NCBI GenBank assembly: GCA_963729995.1 | Contig: CAVSPF010000003.1 | Coordinates: 620,001 to 684,000 of the forward strand | Reading direction: 5' to 3' | Length of the DNA stretch: 64,000 nucleotides | From: VRUE01 sp963729995 | GTDB taxonomy: Bacteria; Actinomycetota; Thermoleophilia; Solirubrobacterales; 70-9 | Shown here: positions 7,999 through 16,351 of the stretch, piece by piece | How positions within the stretch are numbered: the first letter of the stretch is position 1 | Layout of the letters: the number at the start of each line of letters is the position of its first letter | Translations under genes and position numbers: made by a program | The notes under the pieces: model-generated | What the model was told of the DNA's origin: nothing | The model's database searches: none | What the model saw: the letters and a program-made list of their open reading frames with translations, nothing else

Positions 7999-8913
7999 TC
8001 ACTTGCCTCCTATCGGAACGCCGAGCCGAGTCAGGCCGCCGCGGGCGTTGAAGTTTTCGTGGTCGACCGCGACGACCTTGTGATACCAGTGGATCGCGCT
8101 TGCCCGCTGCGACTGGGCCTCGGCCGCCATCCCGAGCCCGAGCATGGCGTCGACCGCGACCGGCCCCGTGGTGAGTGGCTTCAACCGCCGCATTGCCCCG
8201 GCCGGGTTCTTCTTGCAGAGTTCGGCCATCGCGACGGCGTATTCCTGCTGCGGCTTGCGATGCTGCGCTTTGTAGGCCTTCGCGAGCTCTTCGTAGGGTT
8301 CGGACCATTCGGTGGGCACGAAGAGGACGGCCTGGCGCAGCGCCTTGATGCCGGGTCCGTAGGCGCCGGCTTCGACCGCCGCGGTTCCCAGCAGGTAGAG
8401 GGCGTCGGCGTCGGTCGGTTCGATCTTGACCGCCTTCTTTGCCTCCTGCATGGCGGTCTTCGCGCGGTGCTGCTTCAGCATCACCGAGCCGAGGTTGTAG
8501 TAGGCGGCCTCGAGCTGCGGGTCGACCCCGGCGAACTCTTCGCCCTTTGTCTTCCCGATGATCTTCTTATAGGACTGCGTCGCCCCTGGGAATTCGCCCT
8601 TTTCGGCGAGGATTTCGCCGCGTCCCAGCAACGCCGCGCTCTGATTCGATTCGACTTTGAGCACGGCGTCGTATTGGGCGAGGGCGTCGTCCGGTCGCTT
8701 CGCGGCCCGGTAGACGTCGGCGAGGCGCAGGCGCAGCCCGGTCGCTTCCGGCTTCTGGCGGACCGCCGCTTCCCCGGCCGTGATCTGCCTTTCCACCAGC
8801 GTGGGGGTGGTGTCGCGCTGGTCGAGGTAATAGACGACGGCCACGGCGACGATGCCGACGGCCAGGGCTTTGAGCCCGAGACGGATCAAACGATCCAGGG
8901 TTTGCTCACGCAT
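7999..8913 (-). CDS. Membrane-anchored TPR protein, first gene of the cytochrome operon
   Basis: The 304-residue protein has a single N-terminal membrane helix (residues 12-28) followed by TPR-like helical repeats across the rest (for example KPEATGLRLRLADVYRAAKR and LEAAYYNLGSVMLKQHR). Such proteins commonly assemble or present cytochromes. It lies at the head of the transcript NHL-cytochrome 3-cytochrome 2 and about 32 nt downstream of upstream element copy C. The ATG at 8913 is the only start that keeps the anchor. Confidence 0.85.
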   Translation of the reverse strand: MREQTLDRLIRLGLKALAVGIVAVAVVYYLDQRDTTPTLVERQITAGEAAVRQKPEATGLRLRLADVYRAAKRPDDALAQYDAVLKVESNQSAALLGRGEILAEKGEFPGATQSYKKIIGKTKGEEFAGVDPQLEAAYYNLGSVMLKQHRAKTAMQEAKKAVKIEPTDADALYLLGTAAVEAGAYGPGIKALRQAVLFVPTEWSEPYEELAKAYKAQHRKPQQEYAVAMAELCKKNPAGAMRRLKPLTTGPVAVDAMLGLGMAAEAQSQRASAIHWYHKVVAVDHENFNARGGLTRLGVPIGGK

Positions 8914-8945
8914 ACCGGGATTGTCGCGGCGTGAATCGCACGACT

Positions 8946-9020
8946 CAATCCGTCGGGGGGTAGATTTGGGGTACAGGCCGGCGTCGCTCGACGCTGTTGT
9001 TTCTGGGAGGTATCAGTCGG
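8946..9020 (-). promoter_or_regulatory. Conserved upstream element, copy C (before TPR-NHL-cytochrome operon)
   Basis: The minus-strand sequence has TACCCCAAATCTACC followed by GACGGATTG, matching copies A and B, and a distal block with GATACCTCCC at about the same distance as in copy A (60 versus 63 nt). Its distal edge runs 8 nt into the end of the response regulator gene. It is more diverged than A and B. Confidence 0.5.
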
Positions 9021-9699
9021 GCTCGGCACTTCGCCCCAGGCCCTGGCGGACGATGTAGGCGGCGGCCTGCGTGCGGTTCTCGAGCTGGAGCTTCTCGAGC
9101 GCGTTGTGAACGTGGTTCTTCACGGTCCCCTCCGTGATGAAGAGGCTCGTCGCGATCTCCTTGTTGCTGAGGCCGTCCGCCACGAGCTGCAGGACCTCGA
9201 GCTCGCGCCGGGTCAGAGCCGGTGTCTCCGCCGATTCGGCCGGCGCAAGGGAGACCGTGGTCCCATCGCGGATCTGGCCGAGCAGCCGTCCCGCGATGGT
9301 CGGTGAGAGGGGAGGTTCGTTGCGCATCACCGCCCTGACCAGGTCGTAGAGCTCCGCCGGGCGGAGGTTCTTCAGCAGGTAGCCCTGGGCGCCGTAGCGG
9401 ATCGCGTCGAACAGATGGTCGTCCGACTCGGACACCGTGAGCATGACGACCTTGACGCTCGGCATCTGTTCCCGGATCAGGCGCGTCGCCTGCACCCCGT
9501 CCATCACCGGCATCTCGACGTCCATGATGACGACGTCCGGTTTCAGCGCGCGCGCTTTCTCGACCGCCTCCAGGCCATTCTCGGCTTCTCCCACGACCTC
9601 GAGGCCATCCTGCCCGTCGACGAGCTCCGCGATGGCTGTACGGAAGAGGGCCGTATCGTCAACGAGCAGGATACGGATCGGCTCAGTCGACTCCGGCAT
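9013..9699 (-). CDS. NarL/LuxR-family response regulator
   Basis: The 228-residue regulator has a receiver domain (residues 8-125; phosphoacceptor Asp in VVIMDVEMPVMDG) and a C-terminal LuxR helix-turn-helix (LTRRELEVLQLVADGLSNKE, residues 165-225). Its start codon directly follows the stop codon of the histidine kinase gene, so they form a cognate pair. It lies immediately upstream of the cytochrome operon and is a good candidate for controlling it, though this is inference from position. Confidence 0.93.
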   Translation of the reverse strand: MPESTEPIRILLVDDTALFRTAIAELVDGQDGLEVVGEAENGLEAVEKARALKPDVVIMDVEMPVMDGVQATRLIREQMPSVKVVMLTVSESDDHLFDAIRYGAQGYLLKNLRPAELYDLVRAVMRNEPPLSPTIAGRLLGQIRDGTTVSLAPAESAETPALTRRELEVLQLVADGLSNKEIATSLFITEGTVKNHVHNALEKLQLENRTQAAAYIVRQGLGRSAEPD

Positions 9700-11121
9700 C
9701 TAGAACGAGTGGATCGGCGCTCGGGCGGGGATGTCGGGAACCGTCGCGACGACGCGCGTGCCCCGGCCAGACGCGGAGTCGGTCAGCAGGGTGCCGCCGA
9801 TCAGCTCCATGCGCTGGCGCATCGCATGCAGCCCGAACCCGTCTCGATCGAGCAGCCCGTCGCTTGGGTCGAAGCCACGCCCGTTGTCCTCGACGGCGAA
9901 GGTGACCGTGCCATTCGCCTGCGTGATACGGACGGCCGCCGACGCCGCCCCGGAGTGCTTGCGCACGTTGGTGAGAGCCTCCTGGATGACCCTGATGATC
10001 TGGATCTCGCTGTTCGGAGGGAGAACCAGATCGCGCTCCAGGGTGGTATCCAGCGATATCGCGATCCCGCACTGTTGGCTGTACTTGTGCAGGTAGGCGC
10101 GGAGGCCGTCGAGGAGATCGCGGTCGGTTCGGCTCGAATGGTGGAGATCGAGAATCGCCCCACGGGCGTCCTTGTAACCCTCCTCGCAGATGTCCGCGAG
10201 CTCGGTCAGGTCGAGCGCGATAGTCGGCCTGACCTCGACGTCCTCACGCGAGGCGAGCGCACGCAGCCGGAGATGGACCGCTCCAAGCACCTGCGCGAGG
10301 CTGTCGTGCAGCTCACGGGCGATCCGCTCTCGCTCGGCGAGGATCGCGCCCTGCCGTTCGCTCTCGCGCATCCGGGCGCTGGTGACGGCGATCGAGGCGA
10401 AGTCGGAGAGGGTCGCGAGGAACTGCTTGTCGCGCTCGCTGAAGGGGACCGCCGCCCTGCGGCCGATCCAGAGGTCGCCGAGCACTCTGTCTGGGCTCTG
10501 GATCTGGACCTGCAGGCTCTCGCTGAACCCCGAAGACGACCGCAGGGAGCGGACGTCCTTGAGATCGTGGAAGCCGAAGGACCCATCGGCGTCGGGCAAT
10601 ATGCAGAGCCCCTCCTGGAGGGAGGCCGCCCCCAACAGCGTCGGGTCGAGCTGGAGGGATCGGGTCGTGGCGTCGTTGAGGCACACGGCGGCGTCATCGC
10701 TCGCCAGCAGGTCACGGGCGTGCCGGGCGACGCCCGCGAGGATGTCCGCGAGAGCGTCCTGGTTCGAGATCCGGAGCAGCACGTCGTAGATGCCGTGACC
10801 CTCTCGCTGCCTGCGCCGGAGGTCGGTGACGACCTGGGCCGTCTCGGCATGCGCCCGGTTGATGAAATGGAACATGAAGAACGAGAAGGCGACGACCGCG
10901 ACGACGGTCGACACCGCGAGGATGATGTGGGGGCTGTAGTCGGCGAAGCCCCGCTCTATCAGCGTGAGGCGGATCAGCTCGAGCGTGAGGATGAAGAGGA
11001 CCGGCAGGACGACGCCGACGACCTTCAGCCGGCGAAGGTCACGGGCCCCGTGCCGGTCGGGATCTCCTGTTGCCTCGTACCGTGGGGGGCTTCCACTCCC
11101 GGACCTTCTGTGAAGGTCCAC
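9700..11121 (-). CDS. NarL-type sensor histidine kinase with two membrane helices
   Basis: The protein (473 residues) has two adjacent helices (about residues 30-75), a GAF-like sensory region (about 95-240), a HisKA_3 dimerisation box with the phosphoacceptor His (IARELHDSLAQVLG) and a HATPase domain (IQEALTNVRKHSG; DNGRGFD; GLHAMRQRMELIGG). I chose GTG at 11121 because AAGGAG lies 5 nt before it; an ATG 36 nt upstream is in frame but lacks a ribosome site. There is almost no outside loop between the helices, so sensing is probably intramembrane or cytosolic. It pairs with the adjoining regulator. Confidence 0.9.
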   Translation of the reverse strand: MDLHRRSGSGSPPRYEATGDPDRHGARDLRRLKVVGVVLPVLFILTLELIRLTLIERGFADYSPHIILAVSTVVAVVAFSFFMFHFINRAHAETAQVVTDLRRRQREGHGIYDVLLRISNQDALADILAGVARHARDLLASDDAAVCLNDATTRSLQLDPTLLGAASLQEGLCILPDADGSFGFHDLKDVRSLRSSSGFSESLQVQIQSPDRVLGDLWIGRRAAVPFSERDKQFLATLSDFASIAVTSARMRESERQGAILAERERIARELHDSLAQVLGAVHLRLRALASREDVEVRPTIALDLTELADICEEGYKDARGAILDLHHSSRTDRDLLDGLRAYLHKYSQQCGIAISLDTTLERDLVLPPNSEIQIIRVIQEALTNVRKHSGAASAAVRITQANGTVTFAVEDNGRGFDPSDGLLDRDGFGLHAMRQRMELIGGTLLTDSASGRGTRVVATVPDIPARAPIHSF

Positions 11122-11199
11122 GTGCGCTCCTTCGGTTGGCATGGGCATCATCGGCACCCGAGATGCTGGTTGGGGACGGCTATTCCGTCCGGCACAGAA

Positions 11200-11255
11200 A
11201 GTTTAGGCCCTTCAGCGGCCAGAACCATCGGGGTGTCACACCTGAAACTGTGACA
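11200..11255 (-). promoter_or_regulatory. Palindromic operator and probable -10 box for the kinase-regulator pair
   Basis: Positions 11234-11255 read TGTCACA-N8-TGTGACA, a perfect 7-bp inverted repeat. On the minus strand a TAAACT -10-like box follows at 11205-11200, placing the palindrome roughly 50 nt upstream of the likely start site, where an activator would bind. No -35 consensus is obvious. The binding protein is unknown. Confidence 0.5.
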
Positions 11256-11266
11256 TTCGTTCACGT

Positions 11267-12388
11267 TTAGTGCGGCTGCGGCGCCCCGGGGCTGTAGGGG
11301 CAGCTTGGGTCCTCCGCGAGGTGATCGCCACTGACGGCGTAGGCCCGTGCGCGGCTGCCGCCGCAGACCTCGCGGAACTCGCAGCGCCCGCACTTCCCGC
11401 CCAGCGCGTCGGGGTCGCGCAGCTCACGGAAGAGCGGTGCGTCGCGGTAGATGCCGACGGCGCTTTCGTTGCGGGCGTTCCCCGCCGACAGCGGTAGGAA
11501 GCCAGAGGGCATCACCTCGCCGAGCCGCGAGACGAACATGAACCCGCGCCCGTCGTTGACCCCCTTGGCGGGCCGTCGCAGCCCGTCGGCGAAGCGGTAG
11601 CCGGCCCCGGCGAGCTCGCCGCCTCCGGTGCGCTGCGCGACGATCCGCCGGTGCTGGGGCGCCGCGGTAATCTTCAGGTCGAAGGGCAGCTCGGGGGAGA
11701 GGCGATCCAGCCGTTCGATGAGGCGCTCGTGGCCCTCGGCGGAGAGCATCGTGAGGCGCCGTCCGCGGCCCGTCGGGACGAGGAAGAAGACCGACCACTG
11801 GACGACGCCGAGCCGTTCGAGCAGCGGCACCATGTCCTCGACGACCCCGGCGTTCAGCGTGCACACCGTGGTGTTGACCTGCAGCGGCAGCTCGGCGCCC
11901 GCGGCGGCCTCGACGCCGCGCAGGGTGCGCTCGAACGAGCCGGCGAAGCCGCGGAAGCGGTCGTGCAGCGCCGCGTCCGGCGCGTCGATGCTGAAGGCGA
12001 CCCGGCGCACACCCGCCTCGCGGGCCTCATCCATGCGGGCGGGCGTGACGAGCGCCGTCGCCGTTGGCGTCAGCGCCACGCGCAGGCCGCGCTCGGTCGC
12101 GTACGCCGCGATCTCGAAGACATCGCGGCGCATCAGCGGATCGCCGCCGGTGAGGACGAGGATCGGCCGCGTGCCGAAGCCGGCGAGGTCGTCGATCAGC
12201 GCCAGCGCCTCCTTCGTCTCGAGCTCGCGGGGGTCCCGGCGCGGCTCCGCCTCGGCGCGGCAGTGGGCGCAGGCGTAGGCGCAGGCCCGCGTCACCTCCC
12301 AGGCGATCGTAAACGGGGCCCGGTCGAAGTCGAGCCCGGCGAGACGCTGGTCGCGCTCGGCGCGGGCCGCGCGGGCCTCGTCCTTCAC
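11267..12388 (-). CDS. Radical SAM/SPASM protein, AhbD-like
   Basis: The 373-residue enzyme has a radical SAM cluster motif CAYACAHC (CXXXCXXC, about residue 34) and a C-terminal SPASM cysteine set (CGRCEFREVCGGSRARAY, then C near DPSCPY). The stretch GEVMPSGFLPLSAGN is characteristic of AhbD/NirJ-like proteins; AhbD converts iron-coproporphyrin III to heme. The start GTG overlaps the stop of the upstream radical SAM gene (GTGA), so both are co-expressed. Other members of this broad family modify peptides, so the substrate is not proven. Proximity to many heme proteins supports a tetrapyrrole role. Confidence 0.8.
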   Translation of the reverse strand: MKDEARAARAERDQRLAGLDFDRAPFTIAWEVTRACAYACAHCRAEAEPRRDPRELETKEALALIDDLAGFGTRPILVLTGGDPLMRRDVFEIAAYATERGLRVALTPTATALVTPARMDEAREAGVRRVAFSIDAPDAALHDRFRGFAGSFERTLRGVEAAAGAELPLQVNTTVCTLNAGVVEDMVPLLERLGVVQWSVFFLVPTGRGRRLTMLSAEGHERLIERLDRLSPELPFDLKITAAPQHRRIVAQRTGGGELAGAGYRFADGLRRPAKGVNDGRGFMFVSRLGEVMPSGFLPLSAGNARNESAVGIYRDAPLFRELRDPDALGGKCGRCEFREVCGGSRARAYAVSGDHLAEDPSCPYSPGAPQPH

Positions 12389-13563
12389 GCCGCGATCTCC
12401 TCCTCCGTCAGGTAACAGGCGGGGTCGGGCGCCCGCACATCGCCGGTCCCGGACTCGGCCCGCACGCGCAGGCCCCCGTTGCAAAGCTCCAGGAAGCGGC
12501 ACTCGACGCAGCGCCCCGTGAGGTCGCGCGGGCGCTTCCGGTAGGGCGCCAGGACGGGGTTGTCATTGGTCCAGATCTCGGAGAAGGGCGTCTCCTTCAC
12601 GTTCCCCGCGGTGACGTGCCAGGAGAACTGGTCGGGGTGGACGTTGCCCTCCGGGTCGATGCAGGAGATCGCGATGCCGGACTGGTTGCCGCCGTTCCAG
12701 CGCAGCATCGTCTCGATTTCGTCGGCGCGCTCCGCGTCAGAGCGGCGCATCCGTTCCAGCAGCAGCACGTGGTCGACCGGGTTGTCGACGGTGAGCACCT
12801 CGAGCTCGACGCCGCGGCGGCCGAGGTCTTCGGTGCGATCGAAGACCTCCTCGACGACGGCGCGCGTCTCCTCCGGGGTGAGGTCGTGGCTCTTCATCTT
12901 GTCGCCGCGACCCGAGTAGGCCAGGTGGTAGACGCAGAGGCGGTCCACCTTCTCGATCTCGGCAAGTGAGAAGACCGCGCCGAGCTGGGGCCTGTTGAGA
13001 GCGTGGACGGTGAAGCGGATGCCGGTGCGCAAGCCGGCGGACTGTGCGGCCCGGATGCCCGCGAGGGCTTCGTCGAATGCCCCCTTCTTGCCGCGAATCT
13101 TGTCGTTGAGCGCCCCAATCCCGTCGAAGCTGATGCCGACGTAGGAGAGGCCCGCCGCGGCGATCTCCTTCGCCTTCGCCGCGTCGATCTTCGTCCCGTT
13201 GGTCGAGAGGACCGTGCGCATCCCCAGCTCGCCCGCCCTCGTCGCCAGCTCGAGCACGTCCGGGCGGGTCAGTGGCTCGCCGCCCGAGAAGAGGACGGTG
13301 GGAACGCCGAAGGCGGCCAGGTCCTCGAGCAGGCGGTAACCCTCCTCGGTGGTCAGCTCGCCGGGGTAGTCGCGGTCGTGGGAGTCGGCGTAGCAGTGAC
13401 CGCAGTGCAGGTTGCAGCGCCGCGTCGCGTTCCAGACCACGATCGGCGTCTTGTCCTTCGAGTAGTGGAGGAGGTGCGCCGGCCCGGCGCTCGTCTGGCG
13501 CCCGTAGCGAAGGGCTTCCTGGGGACCGACCTGTCCGTTGAGTAGGCGGCTTGCGCTGAGCAC
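12385..13563 (-). CDS. Radical SAM/SPASM protein, AhbC/NirJ-like
   Basis: The 392-residue protein starts with a segment close to AhbC proteins (LLNGQVGPQEALRYGR), then has the radical SAM motif CNLHCGHC (about residue 50), GGEPL, and a SPASM region with CVECRFLELCNGGLRVRAES. AhbC removes acetate side chains of 12,18-didecarboxysiroheme in the siroheme-dependent heme pathway; NirJ is the heme d1 homologue. It is the first gene of a two-gene operon with the AhbD-like gene. No siroheme decarboxylase (AhbA/B) is in this window. The GTG at 13563 has no clear ribosome site but gives the family N-terminus. Confidence 0.82.
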   Translation of the reverse strand: MLSASRLLNGQVGPQEALRYGRQTSAGPAHLLHYSKDKTPIVVWNATRRCNLHCGHCYADSHDRDYPGELTTEEGYRLLEDLAAFGVPTVLFSGGEPLTRPDVLELATRAGELGMRTVLSTNGTKIDAAKAKEIAAAGLSYVGISFDGIGALNDKIRGKKGAFDEALAGIRAAQSAGLRTGIRFTVHALNRPQLGAVFSLAEIEKVDRLCVYHLAYSGRGDKMKSHDLTPEETRAVVEEVFDRTEDLGRRGVELEVLTVDNPVDHVLLLERMRRSDAERADEIETMLRWNGGNQSGIAISCIDPEGNVHPDQFSWHVTAGNVKETPFSEIWTNDNPVLAPYRKRPRDLTGRCVECRFLELCNGGLRVRAESGTGDVRAPDPACYLTEEEIAA

Positions 13564-13701
13564 AGCTGAATCGTGATGCGGCAGGGTTCCGGCTGCATCG
13601 GGAACCCCCCCGTGTGGCTAGCGCAATGCCACCGCTCGGCGCGCGGGATTTGCCGCACCTGCGCCTGGCTCATGACGCCTGCGCGGTGCGTGAAGCGATG
13701 C

Positions 13702-13998
13702 TCAGCGGCGCACGAGGCGGCCGACCGCTCCCATCAGCTCCCCGATCCGCTCGTCCGGGTCGGCTGGCGCCGCCCCCTTGCCGAGCAGGCAGTGATGGGC
13801 GTGGTCGTCGAGCAGGCCGAGGGCGATCCTGTCGAGTGCGGCCTGCGCGGCGGATATCTGGGTGAGGACGTCGATGCAGTAGCGGTCCTCCTCGACCATG
13901 CGGGAGATGCCGCGGATCTGCCCCTCCGCCCGCGCCAGCCGCTTCAGCAGCTGCTCCTTGCTTGCGGTGTAACCGTGGGTCGGCGTTGTTTTCTCCAT
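13702..13998 (-). CDS. csoR: CsoR-family copper-sensing repressor
   Basis: The 98-residue protein is a full CsoR/RcnR-type helical repressor. It has GQIRGISRMVEEDRYCIDVL followed by HAHHC, giving the Cys-His-Cys (C...HXXXC) set that binds Cu(I) in CsoR. The start at 13998 lies just after a perfect CsoR-type operator (14008-14024), so it should repress itself. Copper-efflux or chaperone genes usually partner it; none is adjacent here. Control could extend to the downstream radical SAM genes. Confidence 0.88.
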   Translation of the reverse strand: MEKTTPTHGYTASKEQLLKRLARAEGQIRGISRMVEEDRYCIDVLTQISAAQAALDRIALGLLDDHAHHCLLGKGAAPADPDERIGELMGAVGRLVRR

Positions 13999-14007
13999 CG
14001 CGTAACG

Positions 14008-14024
14008 ATACCCCTCTGGGGTAT
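14008..14024 (-). promoter_or_regulatory. CsoR-type operator
   Basis: The sequence ATACCCC-TCT-GGGGTAT is a perfect 7-bp inverted repeat with the G-tract/TAT pattern of known CsoR operators. It lies 9 nt upstream of the csoR start codon, between it and the stop codon of the FAD oxidoreductase gene. Confidence 0.8.
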
Positions 14025-14029
14025 TGACC

Positions 14030-15241
14030 TCAAACGTCGTCCAGCGAGGCGTCCAGCTCCAGGGCGACGGCGTCGGGTGGAGCTCCGGCCGGGGCACCGT
14101 GAAGCGCGAGGAATGGCCCCAGCCGCCGGCCGGCGATCTTCGCCGGCGGCCACCAGGTCGGCTCCTCGCGGGCCGAGGAGCGGGTCACGCGGCCGCGCAC
14201 GACCTCCGCCCGCAGGTAGCGGGGCGCGCGGCCGGTGAGCAGCAGGCCGCGCAGGACCGGGCGGAACGGCTGCGGGTCGATGTCCTGGCCGAGATCGGCT
14301 GCGATGACCTCCGCCGCGGCGTCGGCTTGCTGGGCCGCCAGCCCGCCCTGCTTCAGCGGGGTGCTCGTCACGTCGCCGGCGGCGTAGACGCGTGGCAGGC
14401 CCTCGACGCGTCCGTGCCGATCGACGGGAATGAAGCCGAGCTCGTCCCCGGGCAGGCCGGCCAGCCGGGGTGCGGTCAGCTGCGGCAGCGCCACCACCGC
14501 ATCGGCGGGAAGTGGGTCGCCGTCCTCGATCAGGAGACGTCCCTCCTCGACCCGCAGGGGGACGGCGCTGTGAAAGGCGATGCGGCGGAGACGGAGCATC
14601 TCCTCGACCGCCTTGCAGGCGAGGCGGCCAAAGGTGGTCACGGGCCTTGGTTCCGGTGTGACGATGGCGACCTCGGTCGCAACCCCACGCTCCTCGAAGT
14701 GGGCGCTCGCCATCAGGGCCATCTCGTAGGCGGGCAGCGCCCAGGTGACCCCCGGGGGCACGGCAACCACGAGGCGCCCGATGCGGCCGGCTTCGGCGTC
14801 CCGCAGGAGGCGCCGAATGTCGTCGGTCGCCCTCGAGCCCGAGAAGGTGAGGGCACCGGCAAGGGCGTCGCGCCGCCGTGCCCCCACGGCGACGAGGAGC
14901 GCGTCGTAAGCAAGCGTCCGCGAGCCGGCTGTACGTACCTCGTGGCGTTCGACATCCACCGCCTCCAGCGCGTCGACGATGGTCTCCACGCTGCGGCCGT
15001 GGAGGAGATCCGCCAGCTCGAAGCGATGCGCCCTGCCGAGACCGAAGGGCTCCGCCACCGAGAGTGGGCTGTACTCGAAGCGGGGGTTGGAGGCCAGCAG
15101 CACCAGGTCGAGAGGCACCTCGCTGATCTCTTCGAGCGCGAGGACCGCCTCCAGCGCGGCGACGCCCCCGCCGGCTATCAGGATGCGGGGGCGCTCAGCG
15201 GCCTGCACCGTCGGTCTCCCGGCCCTTCTTCGCCGAGGCAT
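14030..15241 (-). CDS. FAD-dependent NAD(P)/quinone oxidoreductase (NDH-2/SQR-like)
   Basis: The 403-residue protein is a pyridine nucleotide-disulfide oxidoreductase fold. It has an N-terminal dinucleotide-binding motif (ILIAGGGVAALEAVLAL), a second nucleotide fold around residue 165, and the FAD-contacting motif VYAAGDVTSTPLKQGGLAAQQ. It resembles type II NADH dehydrogenases and sulfide:quinone reductases, but no CXXC redox pair is seen, so the substrate is open. An alternative GTG start at 15208 has a GGGAG box and removes an Arg-rich leader. It follows an acyl-CoA dehydrogenase gene by 3 nt and may take up electrons from that pathway. Confidence 0.8.
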   Translation of the reverse strand: MPRRRRAGRPTVQAAERPRILIAGGGVAALEAVLALEEISEVPLDLVLLASNPRFEYSPLSVAEPFGLGRAHRFELADLLHGRSVETIVDALEAVDVERHEVRTAGSRTLAYDALLVAVGARRRDALAGALTFSGSRATDDIRRLLRDAEAGRIGRLVVAVPPGVTWALPAYEMALMASAHFEERGVATEVAIVTPEPRPVTTFGRLACKAVEEMLRLRRIAFHSAVPLRVEEGRLLIEDGDPLPADAVVALPQLTAPRLAGLPGDELGFIPVDRHGRVEGLPRVYAAGDVTSTPLKQGGLAAQQADAAAEVIAADLGQDIDPQPFRPVLRGLLLTGRAPRYLRAEVVRGRVTRSSAREEPTWWPPAKIAGRRLGPFLALHGAPAGAPPDAVALELDASLDDV

Positions 15242-15244
15242 TGG

Positions 15245-16351
15245 TCAGCGCTGCGGGTGCGGGACTGCCCCGGACCGGCCGCTCAGCGCTCCCGCGACAA
15301 GCTCGCGTCCCACCCAGTTTGGCTCCGGCCAGAGCTGCAGGCACTTGGCATCGCGCATCAGCTTCTCGACACCGGTCTCGTGCATGTAGCCGGTGCCGCC
15401 GAAGACCTGGACGGCGTCGGTGGTCGTGGCCACCGCCGCGTCGGTGGTCGCCACCTTTACGGCCACGACGTTTGCCGCGACCGCGTCGACCGCGGCGGGT
15501 GGGCACGGAGCAGCGGCGAGCCGGATCGCCATGCCGGCGAGCATCTCGCGCACGGCGTCGTGCTCGATGATCGGCACCCCTCCCTGAATGCGGGTCTCCG
15601 CGTAGGCGAGCGCCACCTCCTGCGCCCGGCGGGCGACCCCTCGGGCAATCGCGGCGGCGCCGCTCCGCAGCAGCGCCAGCGACTGGGCCGCCGCAACGAC
15701 CGCCTCGGCGGATGGGAGTGCGATCTCAGCCTCCGCCCCGGAGAACGAGACACTGGCGGCGGCCGCCGCCCGCAGCCCGAGCTGGGACTCGGAGGGCGCC
15801 AGCTCCACGCCGGCGGTGTCCAGTGGGAAGGCGAGCACGGTGGGCTCGGGCTCGCGCGTCACCACGACCAGCCCGTCGGCGCCCAGCGCGCCGAGCGCCG
15901 GGCAGAGCCGGCCGCTCACGGTCGTTACCCCCGAGCGCTCCTCGACGCCGATGCGGGCGCCGGTCGGCAGCTGCTCCGGGGGGGCCGGGACGAGCGCCCA
16001 GCGCTTGCCGGCGGGAGCCGCGGCGAGCAGCTCGGGAGGGAGCACGGCCAGGGCGGCGTTGGAGAGCAGGGTGAGCAGCGCGACGCCACCGTCGCCGGTG
16101 GCGATCTCCTCCAGGCAGAGGAGCAGCGTTTCCGCGTCGAACCCGGCGCCACCGTCCTCCGCGGCGACCAGGGCCCGGTCGAAGCCGACCTCGACCACCC
16201 GCGCCCATGCGGCCTCCAGCGCCCCGGGACGGCGCTCGTCAAGCTCCAGGGCGTGGGGCGCCAACTCGCGGCGTCCCAGCTCACGGGCCAGCGCGACGAC
16301 CTCCTGGCGCTCGGCCGCTCCCTCGCTCGTCGTCGTCGGGACCGCGCTCAT
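15245..16351 (-). CDS. Acyl-CoA dehydrogenase family protein (shorter paralogue)
   Basis: The 368-residue protein has the acyl-CoA dehydrogenase three-domain plan: helical N-domain, beta domain around residues 120-210, and C-terminal helical domain ending with the FAD-contacting VFGGTGYMHE followed by RDAKCLQ. Members oxidise acyl-CoA at the alpha-beta bond and pass electrons to ETF. Its ATG overlaps the stop of the next dehydrogenase gene (ATGA). The pair may form a heteromeric enzyme of the kind known for steroid side-chain and other branched substrates, but this is inference from pairing. Confidence 0.85.
   Translation of the reverse strand: MSAVPTTTSEGAAERQEVVALARELGRRELAPHALELDERRPGALEAAWARVVEVGFDRALVAAEDGGAGFDAETLLLCLEEIATGDGGVALLTLLSNAALAVLPPELLAAAPAGKRWALVPAPPEQLPTGARIGVEERSGVTTVSGRLCPALGALGADGLVVVTREPEPTVLAFPLDTAGVELAPSESQLGLRAAAAASVSFSGAEAEIALPSAEAVVAAAQSLALLRSGAAAIARGVARRAQEVALAYAETRIQGGVPIIEHDAVREMLAGMAIRLAAAPCPPAAVDAVAANVVAVKVATTDAAVATTTDAVQVFGGTGYMHETGVEKLMRDAKCLQLWPEPNWVGRELVAGALSGRSGAVPHPQR

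Noticed and set aside
3479..9020. Elements A-C as a CRISPR or transposon-derived repeat
   Set aside because: Only three copies, widely spaced, each in the same position relative to a gene start; regulatory function fits better.
13584..13607. 7-bp stem GGGTTCC/GGAACCC upstream of the AhbC-like gene
   Set aside because: Short stem with a 10-nt loop and no T-tract; compatible with chance at this base composition.
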